Part shown: positions 12,387 through 23,925 of the stretch, piece after piece
Layout of the letters: the number at the start of each line of letters is the position of its first letter
Numbering within the stretch: the first letter of the stretch is position 1
Notes under the pieces: generated by a model
The model's input: only the letters and a program-made list of their open reading frames with translations
Databases searched by the model: none
What the model was told of the DNA's origin: nothing
NCBI GenBank assembly: GCA_028023455.1
Contig: JAQFVV010012418.1
Coordinates: 11,138,563-11,202,562 of the forward strand
DNA from: Epiperipatus broadwayi
Taxonomy: Eukaryota > Onychophora > Udeonychophora > Euonychophora > Peripatidae
Direction: 5' to 3'
DNA: 64,000 bases
Program-made: the position numbers and the translations under genes

Positions 12387-13049
12387 CTAACAGCAAAAGC
12401 AAATCATGAAAAACCTTAATCTTATCTGCAGAAAACATTCTAATTTTTTTAAAATTGAAAGAAAAACATCAATACTTTTTAATCTATTAACTGATTGGTA
12501 CATATTTTCAATGTCTAAACTACCAAAAACACAATCATCATCCAAAACAAAAACATTTATTTTCTTAAAAGCTTCAAAGGAAGAAGAAACACAAAATTGA
12601 CCCAGTTTTATATAATCCTTAAAATATCTTATAATAAATTTTGATATTTTATCAACAATTCCTCCTGTAAAATCAAAAATACATCTCAAAGGAAAATTAT
12701 CTTTATGAGACTTCAAATTAAAGAAAACCTTTGGAGCCACAAAATCACTAGGGTAACAATTTAAATAAGTAGCTCTATCAAAAATCTTTTTATTTTCCAT
12801 AACTTTCATAATCTTAATTAATTTAGATTTTATTTGTTTACCAGGATCAGAATCTAAAATAGCATATTTTCCATTATTTAATTCTAAAGAAACTTTACTT
12901 TTAAAATCAATATTATTTAACAATACAAACTGGCCACCTTTATCTTCATTTAATAATACAACATCATTGGCTTTCAATCTTTTTTTAACAAAACTAATTT
13001 CCTTAGGGGCAAAAACAAATTTTTCTCTTTTAAGTAATTGACTATTCAA
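12387..13049 (-). pseudogene. PLE A reverse transcriptase, N-terminal half
   Basis: A 220-codon open stretch with PLE RT motifs in order: EDKGGQFVLL (motif 1, residues about 34-43), LKSHKDNFPLRCIFDF (motif 2, the PLE counterpart of PKIHK...LRPI, about 112-127), and GSLDIENMYQSVNRL (motif A, with the first catalytic Asp in LDIENMY, about 177-191). The frame is lost after motif A near 12400, and the protein continues in other frames toward the YVDD block at 11817-12362. RT would copy the element RNA at the nicked target. This copy cannot make a full enzyme. Classification rests on motif order and the downstream GIY-YIG domain. Confidence 0.8.
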
Positions 13050-13270
13050 AATAACTCCAGCTTTATATATTCATGAATTGAATACAGGTCATAGAATATT
13101 GTTTGACAATGCTTCAGTTATTTTTTATGAAAAGAATGAGTTAAAAAGAAGATTAAAGGAGACTTTTATGATAAAACTCCTTGATTCTGAGGCTATCAAT
13201 CTTATGAAGACTTCTTTTGATATTAAGGGAAGGTGGAGTTTGAAATGAATTATGGGAAGGTTTGTTTGTT

Positions 13271-13328
<58 letters not shown>

Positions 13329-13343
13329 TTCCTTTAGGTTGAT

Positions 13344-13392
13344 TTTCACTTGAGAAGGTCTATTTGTAGTAGATGAAACCATGGTTGTGTAA
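13344..13392 (+). ncRNA. Hammerhead-like motif in PLE A inverted tail, right copy
   Basis: Same motif as 11207-11255 on the other strand. Core UUGAGAA is at 13350-13356, helix II 13359-13362 with 13370-13373, GAAA at 13375-13378, helix III ACCATGGT at 13378-13385, helix I CAC 13347-13349 with GTG 13387-13389. Confidence 0.45.
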
Positions 13393-13486
13393 GGATGTTT
13401 GGTAAAATTTTGAATTTAATCTAGTACTGTATTGTTTTATGGTTTTGCATTTTTATTTTTTGCTAGTATAGTGTTAGACAGTTTTG

Positions 13487-13490
<4 letters not shown>

Positions 13491-13537
<47 letters not shown>

Positions 13538-13584
13538 TTGTAATGTTATATATATATATATATATATATAAACATTACAAGCAT
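13491..13584. repeat. (TA)n tracts and short palindrome
   Basis: A (TA)n tract at 13491-13534 is followed by ATGCTTGTAATGTT (13534-13547), more TA, and the reverse complement AACATTACAAGCAT (13571-13584). It would extrude as a cruciform. Confidence 0.85.
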
Positions 13585-13599
13585 ATATACCATCAATTT

Positions 13600-16500
13600 C
13601 TATTTTGTAGTTCTTTATTTCTTATTTAAAAAAAGAATCTCACAATATTCTCCAATTCTTAAATCAATTGTTACTTCACTTTTTGTCTAACTTCACAAAA
13701 TCCATCAATTTTTCATTTAATATTAGACATTTTTTTTCAATTCATTCATTTTTCCTTTAGTTATTATAAACTACATGATATTCCTGATATACCAGACACA
13801 TGCTAGGCAGTAATAAAGCTGAAATATTTAAAAATCCACCTTTTCTGCATATCTTGTCATCAACAATCGTTTATTTTAGTTCAGAGAAGAAAACAATAAT
13901 TTATAGTTGGATTTAAAAGTGATTTGCAGATGGCAGGTATCTAACTAAATGTCATCTTCAGAATGCATCAAGAAAATTCTTGGCAGTTTCTTGTTTCAGC
14001 CAACAATCACTGACTTTACAGCCTTCTGAGAATAAGAGACATTATTTAATTTAAATATCTAAATAAAGACTATTTACACACATATTCATTCTATCTTTTA
14101 AAAATCTCAACAGATATTTTAATTAAGAATCATAAGGTAACTAAAAAAAGACTTAGGCATTTCTTGATCTGAAATTCAGAAGTAAAAAACCAGCAAACTC
14201 ATCATAATAGCAGATGTGTTTGGGTAAGTACGTTTATCATCATGTGATTAATCATATAGCAAGAACATCTGCAGTAAAAAAATGTATGGATATAATAAAA
14301 AATAAATGAATTAAATAAAAAGAAATATTTTTAAAAAATTTTTTAAAAAAAATATTTTTTTAAAAAAATTTTTTTTTTAATTAATTGTGAATTTTACTGT
14401 ATTTTTCCCACCCCCCCCCCCTACCCCCCCCCCCCTAAAAAAAGTTTATAACAAATCTATACAGTTATTTGGCTAAGTTAAAAAGATTTATTTTTCTACC
14501 TAAAATAATATGATTCGCAACACCAAAAATATAAAAGTTTAAATGTAAATAGTATTTTAAGCTAGAAATGTTTATTTAAATGTCTGTTGTTAAAAAAACA
14601 AGAAACTATAATTAAAAATGAAATAAATTATAATGCGTTGTTATATTTTATTTATGTAATAACATTTACTCATAAAAAGTATGGTAATCTTAACCCCTTC
14701 ACTACTGATTAAATCATTGGCTGCGTGAGATAAAAATCAAAGCTTTTAATTGGCCAATTCACAAACTGACTCAAAATCAATTATTAAAATATTTCACCTT
14801 TTATTAATATTTTCACTTTAGTTTCATTTGTAAAAAGTATATTAATAATTTGTCAGATTATGAAAGTGAACGAAAGTGTGTTCAAAAATAAATTTTGATT
14901 TATAATTTAAAAAATATTCAATTATGGTTGAAATGAAAAAAAAAAACGTCAAAAAAACGTCAATCATCAATTCCACATTATGATTTCTACTTTCCAATTT
15001 TCTATAAATAAATAATTCTTGCTAAAATCTTAACTATTTTTCTAAAATAATTGTGTTCTTAGCTGTATTTTTTCAAAATTGTTATTATTCATCGAAAAAA
15101 TGCTGTTAAAATTGTCTAAAACATTCGTTTATCATTTTCGAAATAAAACAAAAAACGAGCATAACGCTTTACTTTTTGGCAGCCATTTACTTTGTTGTCA
15201 AAATTTTGACAGCCAATAAGATTCAAGAGAAGGCGGTGCTTTGGTATTGTTTAACATATTTGGTCATTTTTATTGATTTTGTACTTGTAAAATAATTCAA
15301 AAGAGGGCACCATCTTACAGAACTTTTTTTTTCTTTTCAATGACGTATAATTTGTAGACGTAATACAAAAAGTAGTGGAGTTACAGTGATGTCAAATCTC
15401 CTCATTTTTAAATGAGTTAATCAGCTGAAAGTACGCCTTGAATAAGAAAAAAACAATAACAAAGAAATAAATGTTGCATTTGCTATAAAAATCAATGTAT
15501 ACTAATGTAAATGTGGCTACATAAATTGAAGCCTGATTATTTCTTATTTTGTGATGGTGATTTTCAATCTTTTCTATAGCAGATTTCACTTTTTAAAATT
15601 CTTCCAAGAGCTTGGCTTAATTTTATTTAATCAATTGTGTTATGTCATTTCAATGAAAGTAATCACTATCACATTTCTTCAGGTAAACTTTAAAATAATC
15701 TCTATTCAAAATATCAATAAATAATTCAATCATCTGCTGGAAATTTCCCATTTTTCTTAAATATAATTGTCTGCTTTATTTACCCCTTAAATGTTAGAAT
15801 TGTAGAGAATAGTTTGTTTTCTTGTTATTTATTGCTACATATTTCTTTGTTGAATATATTCGTAGCTTTATAACCACAAAGAATCATTTTAGTAATCATA
15901 TCATTTTACCTCTTACTTCTGAAAGTAATATTCCTTCTAATAATAAAATCCAATAAAACAGTTTTATTTTTCAATATCATCCATTTTCGGTTTTTATATT
16001 TCTTTTGATATTCACAGTTATATATTTTTCTAAAACATATATTTCATTTCTGTGTAACAATCACTTAACATTTTTATAATATGTCCTTTGAGTTATCATC
16101 AATCATAATTAGAATTACTTTTACATTCTAATAATTGGCCCATATTGATTCTTAGTTTCAGACTTTGGAGTAGTACATATTATAGATTGGTAATTTGACA
16201 TATCAATAAGCTATCCCAAATTGTAAAGAATGGGAACATGCTTCAACCATGAACAGACAGTAGGCTAAATTTATAACAGAATCATAGTTTTGCTATGAGG
16301 TGTACAAATTGTTAATTTTTGAGAGAGGAGGAAGAATGTAGAAAATCATGACAATGACGTTTTTTATTGTAATTGAAATATGAATAACATTGAAAAGTAC
16401 TTTGGGTAATTATTATTAATAATTAATTCAACTCAATTGAACTCAATTGAAATAAACAATAAATATTAAATAATTATTTTATTCTAGCTCCTTTTTGTAC

Positions 16501-17130
16501 AACATTGGAACCTCTTCAAGATATGTACTTATAATCATTTTTTTCTTTTATTCAATGATATCAATTTAATTAAGTTCTTTCTGTCTGATGTGTGATCATC
16601 TTGGTCTTAATTATAATTGGATCGTTCTTTGCATTTTAAATTATTTATATTTCATCTAAATGACTTGTATAAACTATAATTCAAAACCACTATATATCGG
16701 AGAAGATGAATTGAACTTGGAGAGACCATCCTGCAGTGGATTGATAATGGTTGTTGATGATGATGATATATTAGCTAAATTCTTTTTCTTAATCATTAAT
16801 TGCAGACTAAACTTAACTGAATAAATTTAAACATATTAAAACTGTATTTTATTTATATAACATTTATTAAGTTTGTTAATTGTTTTATGTAAAATTATCT
16901 TTAATTAATAAAAATGTATATTTTTTAATATATATTATTTCAATTGTGATGTAGCTTTTTAACTAAGGATAGTTTTTTTTCTCTCAGTGATGAAAGTTTA
17001 TTTATTAAAAAAGGTACAAATACAGTTAAATGAGAGGTTTACAAAGAATTGTGGTAAAGGGGGAATGATACATATGAAAAGGGAAAGGGATGTGGGAAGA
17101 GTGTATATTAACCATTAAAGACAAATGAAT
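13600..17130. other. AT-rich intronic DNA with one poly-C tract
   Basis: No exon or element recognised. A C-rich tract of about 30 nt (14407-14436, three short A/T interruptions) and an A/T palindromic block at 14320-14380 are the only notable features. Confidence 0.4.
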
Positions 17131-17139
17131 GTTATAATT

Positions 17140-18175
17140 AGGAATTATTTGTAAAGTCTAGAGTTCACATATGAGTAGTATTTTAGGAGTACAATATTGA
17201 GAAATCCAATTTGCGATGGTTAAGTTGAGAATAGGAAAACACTTGGAGATAACAACATAGGAAATAATAAATTTAAATAGGGTGAATCACTTGCAATTAA
17301 AATCATTAAAAAAACTGCGGTTTACTTTGTAATAATAATTGGATAAAATCGTTTATAACAATAACGCTAAAGCTGCTATGAATAACATTTTTTTCTTCCT
17401 TCTTGCGAATGAGAAAATCAATGTTGGCAACAGTCCCCACAGCACCCTCATTCTAGTACTCCCCCTCAAAAGAATCAGGATTAGGTCTCTGGGGCCCGTC
17501 CCAATAACCAGATTCTCTCATTCAATTAGAAAAGTTGATTGTAATAAAAATTTTAATTAAAAGGTACAATTAGGAATTATTTGTAGAGTCTAGAAATCAA
17601 ACATGAATAGTGTTTTAGAAGTACAACATTGGGAAATCCAATTTGCAGCGGATAAGTTGAGAAATAGGAAAACATTTGGAGATAACATAAAATACGGACT
17701 AAATCAATCTACTGTTCAGTTCCTCAAAATGGCCTTGAATATCTTCACAAGAGAGCAATTCTGAATACTTAGGAAAAATTATGGAAAAACTATGGAGAAC
17801 AAGGAAAATAAAAATCCAAGCTTCAAAATGTCTCTGCTGAAAACCATTCTAATCCATCATGAAAGTCACATGAACAGCAAAAGGCCAGCCCTATCAATAA
17901 CAACATTGGAAGTAATAAAATTAATTAAGGTGAATCACTTGCAATTAAAATCATGAGGCCAAACTGCGACTTATTTTGCAATAACAAATGGATAAAATCA
18001 TTCATGACACTAAAGAATCGCCATAAATAACGCTATTTTTTCTATCCTGTGAATGAGAAAAAACAACGTTGGTAACGATCACCACAGCGCCCTTATTCCA
18101 GTCCCCTCCCTCAAAAGAACTAGGTTTTAGGTCCCTGGGGGTCCTCCCAACAATCAGACTCTCTCATTCATTCAA
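17140..18175. repeat. Direct duplication of about 400 bp, second copy with a 200-bp insert
   Basis: Copy 1 at about 17140-17530 and copy 2 at about 17571-18175 share blocks GGAATTATTTGTA, AAATCCAATTTGC, GTGAATCACTTGCAATTAAA and CTCTCTCATTCA. Copy 2 is interrupted at about 17693-17900 by unrelated sequence. Coding capacity not seen. Origin unknown. Confidence 0.7.
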
Positions 18176-18982
18176 CAAAAATAAGTGAAATGAAAATTTT
18201 CATTAGAAGATAAAATTTCTGTAGAAATCTTTTGTAATTTCAGTGGTTGCCATATATTTACATAGCGTTTTTATAAAAGTTGAAATTATTCTTACTTGTG
18301 ATTACATTGTTGATATAGCTTGTGTATAAAAAGAGAGCTAAGAAACTCCCGTTTCTAATAGGGATAGTTTTAGAGAAATTTAATTCCCTAAACTAGGAAA
18401 AAGGGAATGAAACAGGGAGCCAGAAACAGTGTTAACTGGAGTCCTTTGCTTTATCTAGTGGACTTTTAAAAAATGGTAGTTTGAGTCGTATTTTCAACTT
18501 TCGACTATTTCATTTATTTCATATATTTATACTTCCTTTATACATGTTTAAAATCACATATTTATATTTTTTTATGCATATTTAAATCATTTTCTTTTAA
18601 AATATTTAATTTATAAGTTAATATATGACAAACAGGTGTTTGTTTATAATTGTTAAAATTTTATAATTTTTGTATTAATTTGCATTTAATAAATGAATAT
18701 ATATTTTCAGTTTTTTTTAAACAAATTTTTATTCTAATCATCTTTAAACTAGAGCTCATTACTATACCTAATTATAATTAATCCATATCAATTTTGACCC
18801 TTTCCTTATTCTTAAATTCAATTAATTTAAATACACTTCCTTTTTTTTTTTTTAGTTAATGATAAATACTTTCTTTTTATTCTAAAACTTTCTAGACATT
18901 TACAAAAATGAGCCTGCAATATGTTTTATAATTACACCAATTTAGTCATTTACTTTACTTGAACAATTGTATTATATAGGGT

Positions 18983-19586
18983 ATATGAGCACAGACTTTC
19001 ACACGACCCACCACTATCCACACTATATCATAACACTGGTACACTTGAACACATATATGTTGAAAAGATAAATAATCACCAATATACATATTTCATGCTA
19101 AACCAGCAATCATCATTTGGTCCAGATTACCATCTTTACGCATATATGCTATAAATGCTCAGATATATATTAAGATAGCTAATCTTCATACTTTAATGGA
19201 CAGGCTTCAATCTACTCCACACTCCAACTCTTCAACCATCCATACAATTGAAAATCTGACGATGGAATGCTCAAAGGCCACCCTGAGGCCGAGATTCTTG
19301 TCACTCCCATCGTCAGATTTTCAATTGTATGGATAGTTGAAGAGTTGGAGTGTGGAGTAGATTGAAGCTTGTCCATTAAAGTATGAGGATTGGCTATCTT
19401 AATATATATCTGAGCACTTATAGCATAGATGTGCAGAGATGGTAAACTGGACCAATTGATGATTGCTGGTTTAGCATGAAATACGTGTATTGGTGATTAT
19501 TTATCTTTTCAACATATATGTGTTCAAGTGTATTAGTATTATGAGATAGTGTGAAAAGTGGTGGGTCGTGTGAAATGCTCATATAA
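18983..19586. mobile_element. Large foldback element, arms of about 280 bp
   Basis: Arms 18983-19265 and 19307-19586 are close reverse complements around a 41-nt, more GC-rich loop. TTGAACAATTGTAT occurs at 18959-18972 and again at 19639-19652, a possible 14-bp target duplication that would make the element about 670 bp. No ORF. Confidence 0.7.
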
Positions 19587-19652
19587 ACTATATATTACAT
19601 ATATAGACAGAGGTATATAATAAGCCTGTGTGTTTCAGTTGAACAATTGTAT

Positions 19653-22598
19653 GTAAATACTTATTTTTATATACTTTATAGTAATTTGTTCTTCTTATTT
19701 ATTCTCAATATTTTATTTCAGTTTTTAAGATACCTTTAAGATTTAGAATAAATTTGCTATTAAATAAATTTATAAAATCATAAATATATGAGTGGATAAT
19801 TCTATTTACATAGATAATGTCTGTTTTTTTTTATTATTATTATTATTTTCCGAACATAAATTTTTAAAAATAAATTGAATAATTCTTTTTTTTTTTTTTT
19901 GGAATTAGACTAAATAATTTATTTTATTAGCACTTTATATGTTTGTATAATCTAATGCTTATTTAGAATAAAAAAATATTTGTTTATGTGCTTAATTCTA
20001 ATTCTTAGCTATTTTTAGACTATTATTATTTTCTATAACTAGCTTGTGTATTGCATTTTTCTATTTTTTTAATAACACAAATCTATCTGAGCAAACACAC
20101 TCCAGTTCACTTTCCTGCTTAAGTTTGTGCCAAGAACATTCCTGTCTTTGGCGCAATAATCTTCAATAAAAAATAGAGTATTCTTTTATTGAACTTATCT
20201 AAGTTTGAGTCCTTCTTGAAAACTGAGAATAATTTGAAATGACAATTTTTAATTTAAATTTATTGTTTTTATGCTGATTAGTCATAAATACTACACTGTT
20301 TCCAGCATTAAACTTAAAAAAAAAGTATTTTATATCTCTTTCATTCCTCTGTTAAATCTATTAAGCTAATTATATAGACTAAAGCCAATCAATATATGGA
20401 GAAAACATGGAAAATATTAAATACATTTTTATTACAGTTTAGGTGCAGAGTCACCATTATTAAAAGCAAATGTTATATTGCCTTTGTCAAAGGTGTTCAA
20501 AATGGAAATGCACTACAGTTGCAGTTAATGATTTTAATATTTTCACGGATTATATTGTGTCAATATTTCTTTTAATCTATTACACTGAAGGACGGAATAT
20601 CATACTTATTTATAAATACATTACAGTTTAGAAACATATCGTAAAATATAGATAATATTTTGAGATGATAACTTTCTATCATCATATATAGTTCAAAAGT
20701 CACTATCCCAATAAGTAAGTATAGATATAACTATGGGGCATTTCAAATATTTTAAATGGAGGTCAACTAGCTTTATGCATTGTTTTTCTTTCTCATATTT
20801 GAGTTTTGGAAGTAAAAATGACTATTGTATAGTTGTTCTAAATATATTTAAAATTAAACATGTTTATTATTTGCAATGTAAAATGTTTGCTTTTTTAAAT
20901 TCACACTTCTCATTTAAATTAACTCGAGTTTAAATATATATAAGATCATGCACATAAAATTGAAGAGAATTTTCTTTTTAGTCTAGTGCTAACAATTTGA
21001 GCTTTCTTTGTTTAAAGGAGGAGTGCAGGTGAAATTATATAACAATGGAACATTTCAAATACATTTATTTATATTATATATATATATATAATGACATATC
21101 TTACTACTATTCCATCTAGATTGAATTAATTATCATCATTTTTTCAACATTCGTACAAATTTTATTTTTCTTTCAGATAGAAGGACCACACGCAACCCAG
21201 CTACTAATCCAATATTCATTTGAAAATATTTCTGGTCATTCTTAAGTAGAAGGTAAAATAAATATGAAAATCATGTAAAATGTTAATGCTTCATTACTTG
21301 GAAATTATCAAACCTGGTCATTACTGAATTCTTCATGAAAGACTATTAGAAAACCATTTACTCTACAGCGAGTTATATAGTTATATAAAAACTAGTTTAC
21401 TTATATCTTTTAGCAATATAAATAAATTCTTTTTAAGTTCGCCATTGAATACATGTAGAATAAAAGTGAATTTATAATTTAGTCACATATTGTTACATAT
21501 TTGATTATATATATTGATATTGGGAGATATCACTCTCCCCTCAGGATATGAATAAAAAGTACTTCAAATGTTGAACAAGTGAACAAAAATAGATTGAACC
21601 ACATATTCTTCGGAGCTCTGATGTTTATAAGCATATATTTATCAACACTGTAGGTAATTCAAAGTGAAATTAATTTATCATCCAGATGGAATACAATACT
21701 TAAGAATTACTAAACTAATAATCAGTTATATAAAATTAGAGACAACATCTCTCATTTAAAACTTTCATTGTAATAATTAAATAAGATTTAATATCTAAAC
21801 ATTAAATTAAACATTGTTCAATGAATATGTAGACAAACAGAGTAAGTCACTTTTCTGTCAAAAGTACTATTAATTAATAGCCTAGAGGAGGTGATTTACT
21901 CCTTTTTTTTACATTCACATTGGCCTATGATTAATTTAAAGTTTACATTTTATATGTTATTTAATTATTACAATCAAGATGTTACAAAAGATGCTATCTC
22001 CAATTTTGCATAATTGATTTACAGTTTAATAACTCTTAAATGTTGTATCCTATCTGGCTAATCAATTTATTTTACTTCAAATTACCAACAATGTTGACAC
22101 AGGTGTGCTTATAAATGTAAAAGCTTCCAAGAATAGGTGGATTCATTTTGTTATTTATCCTTTGTCCAATCTAGGGAAGAATAATTTACTTCCTTTACTT
22201 ACATATACATTGAGCTATGTTTAATTTAAAGTTTATAAATTTGAATGCAGAAATTCAAGCTCCATGAAGCTATCCAAACCATTCTATACAACCAAAGCAC
22301 ATGACCACATATATGTGAAAAAGATAAATGTATTATGTAGTCATCTATATTACTTGAATAAGATGGAGTGGATAGCTGCAGGGGCTTTGAAAGTTGGAGT
22401 TCAAATCCCTTCTAATTACATTAAGTTTAGCATAAACATTAGACTAGTATTTAAGTAGTCTACTATTTCGAGAGAATACATAATTATAGATGATAAAAGA
22501 TTTTATTATTGTTGAAAAGAATTATTAAGCAATTATTTATTAAATATTTATATATCAAAATGCTATAAAATATTATTTATTTATTTATTTGTTTTTAG
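19653..22598. other. Intronic DNA
   Basis: No exon recognised. An acceptor-like tract at 21168-21177 followed by an open stretch is out of phase with the flanking exons. (TA)n at about 21073-21090. Confidence 0.4.
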
Positions 22599-22716
22599 AA
22601 ATCTTCGTTGTTTAAGAAATAAAATACATTGTCATTTGATATTAACATACATTTTAACAGATTTATGTTGGATTATTTCAACAACAGAATTAGTAAAGTC
22701 TTATGAAGGAAGTAAA
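22599..22716 (+). CDS. Class B GPCR, exon encoding IL1-TM2
   Basis: A 118-nt exon between acceptor GTTTTTAG (ending 22598) and donor GTAAGT at 22717. Its first base completes the Lys codon begun by the exon ending at 10305. The remaining 39 codons are open and end in phase 0. The peptide begins NLRCLRNKIHCHLILTYIL and continues TDLCWIISTTELVKSYEGSK. LRCLRNxIH is the class B intracellular loop 1/TM2 signature, with the conserved Arg and His, and is most like CRF/DH44 receptors (CLRNxIHxNL). The usual Asn after IHx is His here. The next exon should encode ECL1/TM3 (a WC then FFWM block). None was found in the remaining 41 kb, implying a very long intron or a missing part. The boundary phases fit the TM1 exon exactly. 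Confidence 0.88.
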
Positions 22717-22721
22717 GTAAG

Positions 22722-22722
22722 T

Positions 22723-22809
<87 letters not shown>
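22722..22809. repeat. Compound (TC)n(TA)n microsatellite at splice donor
   Basis: Starts about five bases after the donor GT of the TM2 exon: a (TC)n run of about 25 nt then about 63 nt of TA. Confidence 0.95.
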
Positions 22810-22811
<2 letters not shown>

Positions 22812-22813
22812 GG

Positions 22814-22932
22814 TAATTAACTATTATATATAATCTTTCAATCTGCAGAAGTACTTTTGGTGCTTAAAACGTGTTAGAGAAATTAACTGAAAGTCCTGCT
22901 GCAGATTGAAACACTATATATTATAGTTAATT
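22814..22932. repeat. Small inverted-repeat element
   Basis: Arms 22814-22857 and 22889-22932 are imperfect reverse complements sharing ATTAACTAT and TTTCAATCTGCAG. Likely a MITE-like insertion beside the (TA)n. Confidence 0.65.
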
Positions 22933-22994
22933 TTCATTATATTTATTATTTTTATTTTTATTACAATAGTTTTTTAATTAATGGGCATATATAT

Positions 22995-23014
22995 TGTAAC
23001 GAGACAGCGTTACA
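22995..23014. repeat. TGTAACG...CGTTACA palindrome
   Basis: A 7-bp inverted repeat around a 6-nt loop. A similar TGTAACG/CGTTACA palindrome is at 39782-39809. It resembles short LTR termini but no LTR is delimited here. Confidence 0.4.
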
Positions 23015-23112
23015 TCAGTATTATTTTTATCATATATATATATATATATATATGATAAAAATTACCCCAAATCCAAAACTCAAACAGGCAAGCCAAGAAA
23101 ATAAAATCAAAA

Positions 23113-23156
23113 ACACAACCAATGGTTTCACTGCTACAAGCAGATTGCTCAAGTGT
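23113..23156 (-). ncRNA. Hammerhead-like motif in PLE B1 tail
   Basis: Minus strand: helix I ACAC/GTGT, core TTGAGCAA, helix II CTGC/GCAG, T, GAAA, helix III ACC-ATT-GGT, U17. Same layout as the PLE A motif, one extra core base. Likely a decayed relative. The identical copy is at 25101-25144. Confidence 0.4.
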
Positions 23157-23232
23157 GAAAAACTACAAAACAATACTACATTAATATTAAACAGTACCAA
23201 AAATTCCATTTACTTCCCATCTACCCTTAATA

Positions 23233-23496
23233 TTAAAACAAACTTTCAAATAAGTTAATTGATTCAGAATAATAAAATAAAGATTCTTTAATTCTTCTTT
23301 TTATTTCATTTCTCTCAAAGAAGACAACCTTAGCTTCATCAAAATTAATAGTGTGGCCTGTATCTTTTTCATGGACATACAAAGCAAAACTAAGATAATT
23401 ATTTCTAATCCTACTTTTATATATCTTTATTATTTCATTTAAGCTCAAACTATTCTGACCAATAAAAACCTTACAAAAACAAGGAATAATATACAC
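23233..23496 (-). pseudogene. PLE B1 GIY-YIG endonuclease fragment
   Basis: An 87-codon fragment: YIIPCFCKVFIGQNSLSLNE corresponds to the GIY...C-x-C...YIG region (YIGQ preserved as FIGQ). Then come KIYKSRIRNNYLSFALYVHE, DTGHTINFDEAKVVFF and RNEIKRRIKESLF, with conserved His and Glu. The GIV block lies upstream in a damaged frame. Duplicated at 25221-25484. Confidence 0.75.
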
Positions 23497-23925
23497 TACC
23501 CCAGGAATAATCTTCCTATAAAAATTTTCCTATGGATTATTTAATAAATTATGTGATGTAATACCCCTTTTCCATGCAATTTTCTTATTTCCAAACAAAT
23601 TACTATTTTTACATACAATTTTGTAAGAATAAATACTTTTAACAAATTTATCAGAGTAGCCAACATTCAAATAATTTTTATAAAATAGACCTTTCTGAAA
23701 ACAAAGCTACACCAATAGAATGAAGAAATCAATCTTAGCTTAAGATTGAGCTTCATGTTTCCACCTACTAACCTGTGTTTAAACCTTATATCCCATCCTG
23801 CTCCTTTTGTCGTGTATATATATTTTATGTATACATTTAAGATGCACACCTAAATTATAAAATTTTAACTTTTAAATTAACATTTTTATTATTATTAATT
23901 TTATGATTATTAATTCTTTTATTAA

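Larger units (their letters stand above)
11148..13453 (-). mobile_element. Penelope-like element A with inverted 3' tails
   Basis: A PLE on the minus strand: broken RT (13049 to 11817) then GIY-YIG endonuclease (11699 to 11319) and 3' tail to 11148. The tail and last part of the endonuclease (11148-11508) recur in inverted orientation at 13058-13453. The copies differ mainly in length of an internal (TA)n (11273-11294 against 13274-13325). The RT therefore lies between two head-to-head 3' ends, so the 5' end was lost or replaced by an inverted tail during insertion. (TA)n tracts lie just outside both ends (11060-11147 and 13491-13534). Confidence 0.85.
23053..23721 (-). mobile_element. PLE B1, 3' fragment
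   Basis: Minus-strand PLE 3' part beginning right at a (TA)n tract (23034-23053). It is nearly identical to 25041-25709 (offset 1988 bp; only a few differences seen over the 873-bp duplicated block). It contains the endonuclease (23233-23496) and part of the linker upstream of it. The RT is absent. It runs directly into the left 207 bp of unit E (23719-23925), exactly as in copy B2, so it arose by duplication after E had inserted. Confidence 0.85.

Noticed and set aside
21178-21246. Exon-like open stretch after TTTCTTTCAG
   Set aside because: Out of phase with the flanking TM1/TM2 exons and ends in a stop; no receptor similarity.
22852-22893. Possible next GPCR exon after CTGCAG (reads KYFWCLKRVREIN)
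   Set aside because: A stop follows 13 codons, there is no donor, and the segment lies inside a small inverted repeat. The FFWM motif expected for TM3 is absent.
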